Below are positions 47,601 through 58,989 of a stretch of DNA of 64,000 nucleotides, one piece after another. This stretch comes from Glandiceps talaboti. Lineage: Eukaryota > Hemichordata > Enteropneusta > Spengelidae. Both the position numbers and the translations under genes were made by a program. The stretch spans positions 10,526,540-10,590,539 of the forward strand of contig NC_135569.1 in assembly GCF_964340395.1 (NCBI RefSeq). The letters are read 5' to 3'. The notes under the pieces were generated by a model. The model made no database searches. It was not told the DNA's origin and saw nothing but the letters and a program-made list of their open reading frames with translations. The stretch's first letter is position 1. Every line of letters starts with the position of its first letter.

Positions 47601-50600
47601 ATTTTGGAAATGGCAAGTCACGTTCATGTCGTTTAACTTTACATGTGAACTGTCGGCCAATAAACAAAATTTGGTTGATTCACAGTCCGCAGTTAGACAG
47701 CTCTTGCATAACTTCAACCGCATGCCTTCCTTACGCAAGTTGTCTTAATTCTGGTTCACTGTCACTCCAAATTGCACGACAATATAGAATTAATCACAAG
47801 TTACATGTTATCTGAAAACATCACATTTTTATAGTGGGTCTGAAGTGAGATTTTAGTGAGTACCAAGAACGTCTTGTGTTGTTGCTTGCTGTGGAAAATC
47901 GCCCGGTCAAATGAGGTCAGCTTCAGCTTCTGGTCGAATCAGGATAGAGTATGCAAATAAGGACGTTGCGGACTGGCTGATTATGTAGAAGGGTGCAGAA
48001 TTTGGATTTGAAGTTTACAACCCTGTTTCGAATAAACGCTTGTCACTTCATGCATTTGGGCGCCCAATGCGTAGAATTATGACTATAGCACATATTACAT
48101 TGCTTGTTTGCCGTCAATAGTGTCTTTTGAAAAGTGGCAGTTTACTTAAAGTCTCGTCGAATGATTTCCAATATGGTGTCGGTCATTATCCTCATTAACA
48201 TATTCATTTTTTTTTCAAATTACAAAAAAAAAATCATAAAAAATAAAAATGAAGATGTGCTGACTTGAAATTAACAAACCTGAGTAAGCTACCCCCTGCG
48301 CATCAACACACCAGATATCAAAGCAATCTGACAATAAGTTTTCACGGAGATGATGAAAATGACATTTTATGAAAAAAAATCATAAAAAATTGAAAATGGC
48401 ACAGATCAACTTGGCATGAACAAATCTGAATAGCCTCCCCCCAGGGAACATGCACACCAAATATCTAAGAATACTGACTGTCACTTCCGGAGAAAATAAT
48501 GAAAATATAAAAGTTTGACGGACACCTATGATTCACTCTACTCTCTATACTCTATACAACCTATACCTAAAGCTACGTTTTCAGCTTTCGCTGACAGCAG
48601 AGCTAATAAAACATGATGACATCATCGCGTCCCCACATGATTTAAGTTTAAATAGACTGGAGGTGGAGTTGGACATTTGCATATCATATCAGTCCCAGAT
48701 CCTAGAAACATGACAATGATGACGACAGCCTGTCAAGTTGTGATGGATTACTACTGACATGCACCGTTTGTACTTCACTCACTATGGGTGTTGAACCACA
48801 TTTAATGCCTTGAGCAATGGGATTGACTAGACTGGGGTAGTGATGAAGTACTGTACACACGTAATACAGTCCCTGTCAGGAACTAGACTATGAGAAATTA
48901 CTTCAATGTAGTGAATATTCCATAGCACATCTGTTTTCAATATAACTTTATAACTTTTTATTGTGATGACTAACATCATAGATTCCATACACTTTCAGTA
49001 GATTAGGGCTGTAGCCCTTAGTGTAGAAGCGTTACTCTTGAAACATCAGCTATTTATAACTTTGTTGGACCGTGTACATTTTATCTCAACAAGTTATTAT
49101 CAATACAACATTTTTATTCATACACAAGGGCTCTTCGTTCACTTTTGATTGAGAAACAGACATGTTTTGAACAAATCACTTCTTCAGTGTCTAACTGGAT
49201 CTGACAATAATGATTAAAATTTGCTGGAGGTGTTGAGAAAACTGGAGGTGTGTAAAGTTAGACACTGAAAAATGACAAATGATTTGTTCGAAACATTTCT
49301 GTTTCTCAATCAAAAGTGGAAGAGAACTTGTGTATGAATCTCAGTGCTTCCCTCATGAGCATAACATTTACAGTTGTTTACAAGTTTCATTATTATGAAC
49401 ACCCTGATATTACAAAAATGTTATTGTCTTCAAATATCAATTTTGAATATATTTTCTGTCAGTCTATAGTCAAAGAAATGATCAACACTTTCATGTACTT
49501 TTAATTTTCAATTTCACACATATATATACACATCACCCTATGCAGGTGACATGTAAACACCTTTTTAATCTGAAATTCTGTTGGGAGAGAAAAGTGGTAC
49601 ATTATTTTAATTACTTATCTTTAAGAGGAAGGGCTACCTTGTATATTCACCATGGTTAATAAAAACTTGGATATTAAGTAAGATAAAATGTGTAAGTTTC
49701 ATTCACTTTCACTGTAGTGCGGAGTGTGCTTTGATTCAAACGTTGGCTAAGTGACATGCTTGCCTGTATTTTCAACTGATTGTAATGTTATGCAAATTAC
49801 AGTAAGAACAGAAACAGTCCCCAACATGTTAAACAACAATTGTTTGACAAGGCCTTACATCACAAATTCCGCCGAAGTTCAGATTAATGCTTGCTTCTAC
49901 TGATAAGTGAAAGTGAATGAAGCCAGTCCATTTTATCTTGTTTAGAATCCAACTTTTCATTAAACACGATGAATTCATAAGAAGCCTCATAAAAAAATTA
50001 TGTGGTTCCTTTTACACTCAATTTTAGAATAGGTGGGTAGGTAGATTGTTTACTTTTTACATATAATTTTTTTCATATGTGAGTGTCTAGTTCAGGTAGT
50101 TATGTTTTCCATATGGTCTCTGTGTTATTGGTTTCTTCTCATCAGATGTACAGCCATTACAGATTTGAAGACTAGTTTTATATTGTCTTTTTTAAGTTGA
50201 TGTCAGTTTCCGCATTCACTATTTCTTGCGAGGCTTCAAAATTTTCATGATTTTATTATTTTTTCTTGAATGCGTTAAAAGAAAGTTTCGGGTCAACAGT
50301 GAAAGACTAGGTGGGGTCGGGTAACCAGAACCAAACATTTTTTTTAATGCCAGATGTCATTTCCCCCTTAAATCAGAAAGTATACTTACTTTGCACACAG
50401 AGGTCCTATTCCTTCTAAAGGTTGCAATATTCCTGATGATGATTCACTATGACACAAATACATCGCCACTGGCTTGTGTTCTTGTAAGCCCTACAAGATT
50501 AAAACTACATTCAGTTCAAAGTATATACACAGATACCAATAGGAAACTTCCAAGAGAAGCAACAAACTAAATGCTTCTATGGCGTTTCCTTTTTTGTAGA

Positions 50601-53600
50601 ATTTCAATATTAGGTGAATCAAGTCTTCATAGCCGATACAGTCTAACAACCCAACAATGTTTGGATCCTTCTTCTCAGTCGAGCTGAGACATAAGGATTA
50701 CTACATAGGATCATTCTTTTGTCCAGGACCAACTTTTTCTATAACTCTGCCTGTCAACTGTTTTTCAAACCCAAATTTGAATCCTAACACGAAGTAGACC
50801 TTTAAAGGCCAGGGTGTCAATCCCAGGTTCTCACTTAAAGGCCAGGGTGTCAATCCCAGGTTCTCACTTAAAGGCCAGGGTGTCAATCCCAGGTTCTCAC
50901 TTAAAGGCCAAGGTTTCAATCCCAGGTTCTCACTTAAAGGCTGGGGTTTGAATCTGAGGTTCTCACATTGGTGTTATCTTATCAGTGGAGCTTAAAGGCC
51001 TGAGTTTCAATCCCAGGTTCTCACATTACTATTATCTTATCAGTGAAGCCATAAGGATTGCATAGGACTGTTCATATATTGTGACAATTTTTTTTTATAG
51101 CGCTGCCAGCCAACTGTTTTAATTTTAATCCTAAACCCAGCTAGGTCTTCATTAGTCTTGTAGTAAGTCTTTGGATATGTTTTGGGGGTTGCCAAACAAA
51201 ACTAAAAGGTGATGAGCAGCTCTGTCTGAGTGCCCTTAGTGGTGACCTTCAGTAACTTTAAAAATAAGCAGAACAGCTTGAAGGGTGTAGCAGCTAGACT
51301 AGATCTTCACAGATTAATATTTCAATCCCAGGTTCTCACATTACTATTATCTTACAAGTAGAGCAATAAGGATTACATAGGGTCTCTCTTTAGTAGTTGT
51401 GACATACTTTTTTCTATAGCTTTGTCAGACAACCATTTTTCACACCTAAATTTTAATCCTTATCTGAAGTGGTGAGCCTTTAAAAGAAGGTCTATGATCC
51501 AGTCCCAGATTAACAGATTAGTGCTAATCTTATCAGTAGCATCATAAGGATAAATCAGACTATTTATTTGTTTTAGACCATAGACCCTACACGAAGGCAG
51601 GGTCTATGTCTAGACCGTGTTTTCTTTAGCTCTGCTAGACAACTGTTTTTCTCAACTAAATTTTAATCCTTATCAATTTACTTACAATAAACATTCACTT
51701 ACCTTTTCAATATCTTCTAGTGAGAAAACTTCACCGAGAGGTTTGACAATTTTTCTTACATCAGCACCTGTCAGAAAGTATACCAATTTGAAAACTTCTA
51801 CATTTTGCATTTTTATTGGGTCAAAGAGGAATGTCATGCCAGGAAATAAATACGGTTTTATAAACTTTGGATTCTGGAGTCATTTTATGATTTTATATCA
51901 CATAAATGAATATCCATGACTCCTAAGTGCTTATTACCTTTAGATAAATAGTCATGAATATTCAGTGTTCATCTAATAAATATTCATGTATGCTAAGTCC
52001 CATGATGCAATGGTGGACCAGTGTGACAACAACACAGATAAAGTAGAGTTTGAATTTGGTGTTACTTGACAATTGTGCAAAATAATTTGTGATAAGAAAT
52101 CATGAAATTAATGACTCTCCAGAACCTAAAGTTTATGAAAATACATTTATTTCATAGAGTGGCATTCTCCTTTTACAACACTGACATACATGTCAAAACA
52201 AATGTCAACAAACATACACAATCCAAACAAAAGTCCATTCTGAATGACAGAATACATTTTGAAAACTACATGTACAACCAGTAGGTTATTGCCATTTTTT
52301 GCTAAAGTTGGGAAACCCCGGTAATAGAAAAGGGGAAATCTGGTAAAACTGGCATCAAGTTTACAATGTATTGTACCATAATTTTGGTGGTGAAAATGGT
52401 AAAATGAGCTCAGGTAGATATTACACCTGCCAACCGCCCTTAAATAAACACCTCTTATGCTTAATATTTCATAAGACCAAACACCTAAAAAAATTCAGTA
52501 TTTCGGAGTTTACTTAAAGTGTACATGCAAAGGTACATACTTTTTTTCGTAATTATGTTTATTTTGCCATAAAAATAAAGGAAATCGGGTTTGTAATAGT
52601 ACAATATAATTCTAACACGAGAAATTGCGCGAAAAATGAGGCACTCTCGGCTCAGCCACAGAGCACCTTCAGGTAAGTACCTCTTATTTGCATATGGATA
52701 GGACAGGATTTGGAACTTTATGACGTCAATGCAGGAACACAAACGCATTCCTCAGTGTATCTTTACATGTAAAGTCAACTTCAAAACCCGTTTTCGCCAG
52801 AACCCGACGTTAAATATTGGTCAGATTCCTCAAGCTTAGAGCAATACACTCCAGCATTAACATCTGATGGTGTGATTTAGCCAAATTCATTCGAACCGAC
52901 CGCTAGCAGTAACGATAGTTCCTCTGGTAGTGAATGAGTATGGCCTAGTGAAGCCGTGTTGTTTACATAAAGTGGATGCTGTTATCAGCGTCCTTTGTTG
53001 ACATAACTATTCAATGGGTGGAAAACAGCTCCTGCAGACAATGTAATCGAAACGAATTATCTAATATTTCCATACCCATCAAACATACAGAGATCGAATG
53101 AGAATGGCTTCAAGAGTTCCCCATAATATTCTCTCAAGTTGTTCAAATGTAGCATGTGTCGTAACAGTACATTCGATCTATGACCATTCAAAATCTTCGC
53201 GAAAGTAGACCCACAAATTCGTTAGAGCAGAACGTTTTGTTGGATAACCATCCCTCTTGAAAGCTATGTGTACACATACTTTATTTCATTTTTTACTGCC
53301 GTTCATTACCATCCACACAGTGACATGAAGTGGTTTCATCTTCTTTCAAAGCACGGCCCACCATGTTCACTAAAGCCGGCCGTACTGTTGTGTATTGTGT
53401 ATTGTCTCCGACCATTTTTGTTTGAGTTTTTTATGGATAGACATGTCTTACGTTGTGGAAGTTATTTGACCTGGGAGCGTGAAGCTTAGTGCTGACTGTA
53501 CTTTGCTGTGTCCATCCACTTTTGACATGTGATTGGCATGACACAGTAATTGTTCAGGTAGACAAAACAATGGAAACAAAAATAGCAACATTATAATGAG

Positions 53601-56600
53601 CGTTGCGTCTTTTTTCTTTGATATGATTCTGACGATGTACATGTGATGTATCACAATGAAAACGATCGACTCCCAGCAACATGGAAATCAAAACATACTC
53701 GGACTACGCATTGTTTAAAAACAAATGCTATCGTAGTGAAAATATTTTGTGAAGCTAACTTGCTTACTTGAAAACATCATTTCAAATTATTTTATTTGTC
53801 TTCCTTTTTTCGCTTTGACCATGGCTACACCGGTGGCGTGAAGAACCCCAGCCCCGGTAACATTTACCGGCTTTCACTGTATGGCGTCACTGTCCAGTTT
53901 TTACGTGATTTCAACTGCCTTCACCCATTATTACCTACTCAGTCATATCACTCGGAAATGTGTGTAGGGTGATCGTTTCACTGCGGGTGCTGCCGACAAA
54001 ACACCAAGGAACCATTGTTGTCGGAAGACTAAACTGGTACACCACAATATGTACAGTTACAGATAATACTATATGGCAAGCGTAATTAGTAATTCATAAG
54101 TAAACATTACACAAAGGCTTAGAAGGCTTTTGTAACACGTGGGACCTCGACACCTTTCATGAGCTGGTTGAGGTGCCGAAGTTAGTCGAAGCACAGGGGA
54201 ATAAGGGGGCAAGTATTTTTGCGACTTTCTTATCAATGCGCGCAATATTTAGAGGTATGAATGCAATTTCATTTATTTTTATGGCAAAATAAACATAATT
54301 ACGAAAAAAATCATCAACCTTTGCATGTACACTTTAACTGCTGTACATGTAAGTTCTGGTCAGAAAAACAATTATACGAAATAATACCTTGTCTAGCAGC
54401 GATATCGGCTGCTCTCTCACCCCAGATACCCTTACAGGCTGACATGAAGACTTCTCCAGATTCCACAACATTGACAATGGATGCCTCCATAGCTGCATGC
54501 CCGGTGCCACTGATAGCTAGAGTCCATTCATTCTTAGTTTGAAAGGCGTACTGTATTCCTGCTTTGATTTCATCCATGATCTAAAAACAAAAGATATACA
54601 TGTGGATTCAGAAAGAGTTCCTGGCTTGAAATCTGAAGTTGTCAGTTTGAGTCTTGCTGCAAGATCTGAATCATGTTTGTGCCACTGTCAACCCAGCTGT
54701 GTAACTGGGAACCAAGTAGGATAGTGGTTGTTATGTGAAAGATTCAATCTAATGCCCTTACAGATACAGGTTGTAATCAGAACTAAAACCAGAACCAGGG
54801 AATTAACCATACACATGTACTGTATAGAGGGCTGCTGGGTATTTATACTCCGACCACTAAGAGTTTTAGCTTTTACTATTTATGGCAGTTACTGTTCTTT
54901 TTATTTAATACTTTAGAGCAAGTGTGTATGTGGGGCAGATATTGGCTTGTTCATAATTGGCTCTGCAGTTGTCTTCATTGAAGTAGGGGGGTTATCTAAG
55001 GATCTGCAGACTGCATGGGTTGGACAAACACACACAAAAAAGACCAATGCTAGGGTATTTACAGCTGAATCATCGAGGGATCGCCGAACGACTGCGCGTA
55101 TCATACACATTTTAAGGGATGTTCCCCAAGACCGATTTAGTTAGATAAGAAACAGGCTTCCCACGACCACTCATTACAAATATAAACAACACCACATTTC
55201 TGCCGACAAGCAGGCACTGTATGTGCACACACATATCACCACAGGGAACCATGCAAACCGACTGTCATATACTAGGATAAATGGAAGTACATGTATACAC
55301 AATAAAAGAGACCCACTTCCACTCATCGATGAATGTACGATGCATTCATGCTCATACTATCGATTGTGTTGACCCGTCCCGTTTGAGGAAACTAAACACA
55401 TCATGACAACTGTGGTCTTCAGAACATTATTTTGCACAAGTTTCACCAGTGGGATCTGTAAGTGGGGTTTCAAAGATATCGGCACTGCGAGAAATCAAAA
55501 CACTTCTCTGTGCCATAACAAAGCGTCATTGATACTGTTTCAACTTCCATGTTTTGACTGTCGCACTACGACAGTGATGAACACGTTAGCGGCTTTCACA
55601 GTCATTCATGTTTCAATATCACTTGAAAACATCTACAAATCTGTTTGGAATTACTAAACTATTGCTGAATAATTATTTCAGGCGATCGAACTTTTTGGTT
55701 TTCCCGCTAAACAGAAGTTCCTGAAATCAAAAGACTTTTTACGGTTTGTTTTGTCGTCCCGACTATAGTATAAGCTTAAATGATGATACTTGGGACGCAC
55801 ACGTCAACCAATTTCTTCCGACTTGGATGATACACGTAAACCGACTGCCAAAGCAAGGGTTTACACTGTTCATGTAATATTGCAGACATTGTTTGTTTTC
55901 TTGTACCTGCAACTCTAGCTTTGAGGATTACCTTATGCCAAATTCTAGACGGGTAGGCTGTTTAGACACGATGAGGTCCAACGTACGCAAATATAAACAA
56001 CAACACTGCACTCTATACTACGTACGTAACGGCATGTGACCTTGTCAACGAAAATTACCAAAGGTGCCATGGTACAAGCCGATCGTTCAATCGTAGTGGC
56101 AACACTTATAGGACATTCACGATAATTGAGTTGAATAGACTATGGAGAGGGCATCGCTAAAATGCTCCTAAGGTTCTAAGTTAGGCCACGTTTGCGTATA
56201 AAGTGAAACGAATACAAATGTAAATCCGGAAATTACCGATGATGAGATGTCACGTTTGACGTGACCTCTAAACTTGGACTATATTGTCGTAGATAGCGTG
56301 GTATTGCGAACGTTTTTTCAGTACTAACAAGTTGATCGTTCTTCTGATGTTTATTCAATCCTTCTATTAACGTGAAAACCAAAAAGTTCGATCGCCTGAA
56401 ACATGTGAAATAGTTATTCAGCCGTAGTTTAGTAATTCCAAACAGATTTGTAGATGTTTTCAAGTGATAGTTGAAACATGCATGACTGTGAAAGCCGCTA
56501 TAACGTGTTCATCACTGTCGTGGTGCGACAATCAAAATCAACTGTGTATAAATTATGGAAACGTGCGAATAAAACGAAAACGAAGAAATTACGTTTCTTG

Positions 56601-58968
56601 TGCGTCAGTTTTAAAATGACACGGCCCCTAAGTTTGATGTTGCGGCATACTGTCAAGCATAAAGCAACACGTTAATTGTAGGTAACAGATACTCACTACA
56701 TACAGGACACACTTCAAGTTCAGTTACAGTCACTAATAGTAATACCAAGCTAATAGGTAATACGTAGGCTAAAACCATCGATGGTTCAGCAAGAATTATG
56801 AGACACTCCCGACAGTTTAAAACTACGACCACAACCAGAACTTCAAAATCAACATGTACAATGTACAAATCCAGTAGTCTTTTGTAACACAGACTCTTCA
56901 TCTGTCAAAGTTGGCGGAGGAAATACATGGTAGTTGAAATAGTATGCAATGACGCTTTGTTATGGTACAGAGAAGTGTTTTGTTTTCCTGCAGTGCAGAT
57001 ATCTTTGAAACCCTACTTACAGATCCCACTGGTGAAATTTACATAAAATAATGTTGTGAAGACCACAGTTATCACAATGTACCTAGTTCCTAGTTCTAGT
57101 ATTATTGAAAATTATATGAATTTACATCTTTCAATGTGAGAGTCAGTGTGCTGTAAGCATGGAGGTCACTTGCAACTTTGAATCTATACAATTGTATGCG
57201 TCAAAATCTAATCCTGCAATGTGATGACTTTCAATAGCTCGTTTGTGCCGAGGACGATGAGTGTGTCTGTGTATCAGTAGGGGCCAGATGATGTTGTTTA
57301 TATTTGTATTGAGTGGTCTGTGGGAAGCCTGTTTCTTATCTATCTAAATTGTTCTTAGAGAACATAAAATGTGTATGATAGGCACAGTTGTTCGGTGATC
57401 CCTCGATGATTCAGCTGTAAGTGATGCACACACTGACCAGAAACAATTCTTTTTTTTTTCTTTGGCCATAAGAATGCTAATAGCAAATTAATTTACAGTT
57501 AAAACAGTAAACAATACAAATTCTGTAAGATTGAATAAAAAAATATTAACAATGCTACCTTTTAAATAGAATATTTGTTTGGTTTATAATTTATGTTTGT
57601 TTTCAGTGACAGGTATATTAATATTTATGTATTCATACCTAGTACTCTTACATGACATAGTTTAGATTCCATTATTGTGTTATTTTCACAAAAAAAGTGT
57701 AACCTATGACAAAAACAACATTTGCATAATACTGCCTGGGTACAAATGGTCATGTGACTGTCACCTGATAAACAACATTCCAAGGAAATATTGGCAGTTG
57801 TCCATTCAGCTTCTTTAACATATCAAAGAGATCTCGAGAGTCTGACCTTGGAGAGAACTAGACAGATGCAGTTTACAAGTTTGTTTACAAAAACAAGTTT
57901 ACCCAAGCTTATAAACAGGACTTTGCACAAACAATGATGTAGCTAAAGTGATGTTGTTTATTAGTATTACAAGCACGAAGTGTACTCTTTATTTGGGTGA
58001 CGTGGCAATTACCCCAAGGTCACCTTGCACGGTTGACGACTTTACCCCATCTACTAGTCCTGTTTGCAGACGGTGCACGGGTCTAGATTACTGACATGAC
58101 CCTCAACATTTAACCAGAAGGAAGGGACGACTTACTCCGTATGCAAACAGGACTACCCATCTAGTATTAGAACATACACATCATGGAGGGGGTTATGTCA
58201 ATTAACCTCTAAAGTTCTATGGTGTGCACTGTGAAGTCCGCACAATACTGTTGGCCATTTGTACATGCACTGGTGCAGTTGTTTGTGCCATGGTAAAGAC
58301 GAGATCTGTACCAATCTGTTGCATCTCTGATAGTCTAGTCCTTAAATCCCCTAGCATACACGCAATATTCGTATATCAAATTGTGGGACTACCGAGATCC
58401 GTCACTGAGCATGCCACATGTTCAATCTGTCAAGTGCTACGGGAAATCAGTATGTAGGAGAGTCCGATTCAATACCCTTTGAAAACCAAACTGTTAGCTA
58501 GGACACGTTAAAATGGATATCCAACTTGCTTTTCATGATGTTGTTACGGCTGTGGTTACATAATACCTATTCATTAGAAGTGACACACCTCCATTTCTCA
58601 TCGCACAATCGTGATGAATGTGTGCACACATATATTCAGGGCGGTGCAAATGTCGACCCAGTTTTTAAAACTGACAAACTTACCGTACAAAATTCAGGAT
58701 GTAGATGTCCAAGCAGTGGCAAGGAATTGGCTGCTAATACTCTTTCAGATGCGTTCGAAGGACCAGGTCCCATAAGCGTCTTTTTCGGCACATTAATGGG
58801 TTTCAACAGCTCCTGAGGAGGATCGCACACTTTCGAACTCGCCATTTTGCACGCTGGTCTATACAAGAAGCGCCCTCTTCCGCTAAAATTTATGACCCCC
58901 GTACCTTGCGAAGAACTCCTACGTAATGGTAGCAACAAATTGATTTTGGATAGAGTTCGAGCAGCCAT
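38588..58968 (-). CDS. AGXT: Alanine-glyoxylate / serine-pyruvate aminotransferase with alternative last exons
   Basis: PLP-dependent class-V aminotransferase: glyoxylate + alanine gives glycine + pyruvate (also serine-pyruvate). Exons (reverse strand): 58968-58684, 54580-54388, 51767-51703, 50490-50390, 46073-46003, 45638-45554, 44661-44566, 42922-42853, 41958-41780, 40960-40915, then either 40489-40382 or 38686-38588. All are GT-AG and phase-consistent. The products are 432 aa (ending SKL) or 429 aa (ending KK). Motifs: LMGPGPSN near the N-terminus, [25 protein letters not shown] (Asp contacting the PLP ring), [12 protein letters not shown] with the PLP Lys, GGLGPSAGK, and WRIGLMG whose Arg should bind the substrate carboxylate. 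An in-frame stop (58989-58987) precedes the first ATG. The first 41 residues look like a mitochondrial presequence; Met42 (58845) would give a human-like 391-aa form. Introns are loaded with transposons. Confidence 0.94.
39060..39410. repeat. TATCTCTCCT tandem repeat
   Basis: Irregular units of ATACCTGGCTGTGATGT, ATCTCTCCTTGA and CTAAAACTTGGTG between the two alternative AGXT terminal exons. Confidence 0.8.
40382..40489 (-). CDS. AGXT: AGXT alternative terminal exon a, encoding PTS1 (SKL)
   Basis: Acceptor CCCACCAG at 40490 and up. The exon reads [18 protein letters not shown]...ENCKLSKL then TAA (40384-40382), 35 codons plus stop, in phase 0 with the GGLGPSAGK exon (donor after 40915). The terminal SKL is the canonical peroxisomal targeting signal type 1; human AGT ends KKL. 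It keeps the WRIG arginine. An AATAAA (reverse strand) lies near 40080, so independent polyadenylation is plausible. It lies 426 bp downstream of exon 10 and is the nearer of two homologous last exons. Confidence 0.88.
   Translation of the reverse strand, partial: VWRIGLMGENCTKKNVDLVLKALKEAIENCKLSKL
41051..41282. mobile_element. 232-bp palindromic element with 9-bp target duplication
   Basis: Arms of about 110 bp (CAATCTAATTGAAATCCGAT and the inverted CATCGGATTTTAATCAGATTG) around a short loop. Flanked by GGGAGAACC on both sides (41042-41050 and 41283-41291). The 9-bp duplication fits Mutator-like elements. Lies in the AGXT intron between exons 9 and 10. Confidence 0.85.
41423..41749 (-). 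mobile_element. tRNA-derived SINE, copy 2
   Basis: Reverse-strand relative of 17070-17410 with a degraded B box and the same tail (AATAGTGTTTTCCC-like). It begins about 30 bp beyond the donor of AGXT exon 9. Confidence 0.8.
43453..43697 (-). mobile_element. MITE family 1, copy 3 (internally deleted)
   Basis: Reverse orientation; ends GGCCAAAAGAATG and TTTTTTTGCC. The TTATGGCAGTTACTG part of the core is missing. In AGXT intron 7. Confidence 0.75.
44211..44548 (+). mobile_element. MITE family 1, copy 4
   Basis: Near-complete copy; starts GGCCAAAAAAAGAAGAAG and ends CAATTATTTTTTCTTTTG. Its end is about 17 bp from the donor of AGXT exon 7. TGCATAA occurs at both borders. Confidence 0.8.
44829..45130. 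mobile_element. MITE family 3
   Basis: Left end TACTACTCTGGCAATCGAGG is the inverse of the right-end sequence (CCTCGGTTGCCAGAGTAGTA). The inner part matches 12655-12900. Confidence 0.65.
45040..45385. repeat. 74-bp tandem repeat derived from MITE family 3 end
   Basis: Four to five copies of TCTTAGTAAATCAAGACCTC ... CAACATGTCACAACAATAG. Each unit contains the right inverted end of the adjoining MITE. Confidence 0.85.
46142..48890. mobile_element. 2749-bp Mutator-like element, non-autonomous, 9-bp target duplication
   Basis: Inverted ends of about 80 bp starting TAGTCTAGTTCCTGACAGGG at both borders. Flanked by TGAGAAATT (46133-46141 and 48891-48899). The long TIR and 9-bp duplication fit Mutator-like elements. 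No transposase ORF. Contains a second TIR element (46770-47286). Sits in AGXT intron 4, about 70 bp upstream of the exon-5 acceptor. Confidence 0.85.
46770..47286. mobile_element. 517-bp TIR element nested in the larger element
   Basis: Inverted ends of about 85 bp: TTAGTTTCCGGACGGCGACA on the left, the reverse complement of TTAGTTTCCGTACGGCGACA on the right, then CATACGTTACAGTGGTAAC in both arms. Confidence 0.75.
49115..49339. mobile_element. 225-bp foldback element
   Basis: Arms ATTCATACACAAG ... CACTTTTGATTGAGAAACAG pair with CTGTTTCTCAATCAAAAGTG ... CTTGTGTATGAAT; an inner CAGTGTCTAACT pair is also present. In AGXT intron 4. Confidence 0.75.
49984..50351. mobile_element. MITE family 2, copy 3
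   Basis: Same core as 10966-11314 (AGATGTACAGCCATTACAG ... GTGGGGTCGGGTAACC). Ends about 38 bp from the donor of AGXT exon 4. Confidence 0.8.
50800..51035. repeat. 33-bp tandem repeat, about five copies
   Basis: CTTAAAGGCCAGGGTGTCAA followed by TCCCAGGTTCTCA, in AGXT intron 3; outlying degenerate copies continue to about 51.36 kb. Confidence 0.9.
51579..51608. repeat. CATAGACCC hairpin
   Basis: CATAGACCCTACACGAAGGC then AGGGTCTATG: an isolated member of the hairpin family found at 13.9-19.1 kb. Confidence 0.7.
51768..54387. other. AGXT intron 2, no feature beyond weak repeats
   Basis: AT-rich intron. A fragment at about 52290-52440 (GGGAAACCCCGGTAATAGAA) resembles the 18.84-19.17 kb repeat. 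No additional exon recognised. Confidence 0.45.
54615..54785 (+). mobile_element. tRNA-derived SINE, partial copy 3
   Basis: Matches the SINE middle (CCTGGCTTGAAATCTGAAG ... CCACTGTCAACCCAGCTGTG) without its tail. Begins about 35-40 bp upstream of the acceptor of AGXT exon 2. Confidence 0.6.
54870..57475 (+). mobile_element. MITE family 1, copy 5, split by an inserted element
   Basis: The left half (54870-55061) and right half (57418-57475, ending TTTGGCC) are the two parts of one copy, interrupted by 55062-57417. Confidence 0.8.
55062..57417. mobile_element. 2356-bp long-TIR element inserted at TA
   Basis: Termini CAGCTGAATCATCGAGGGAT and its inverse, flanked by TA. Deleting the element and one TA gives GGGTATTTAAGTGATGC, identical to the uninterrupted MITE at 22.26 kb. 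The arms are inverted copies for about 640 bp (left 55062-55700). The right arm (56370-57417) has an extra about 390-bp segment at 56538-56928. No transposase ORF. TA duplication fits the Tc1/mariner group or a relative. Confidence 0.85.
58044..58171. mobile_element. Short inverted-repeat element
   Basis: TAGTCCTGTTTGCA at the left pairs with TGCAAACAGGACTA at the right, in AGXT intron 1. Confidence 0.6.
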
Positions 58969-58989
58969 TTGCCCATGTAGCAACGATTA

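Noticed and set aside
56653-56901. 82-codon hydrophobic frame inside the long-TIR element
   Set aside because: Present in only one arm, no homologue recognised; kept only as an observation about the extra segment.
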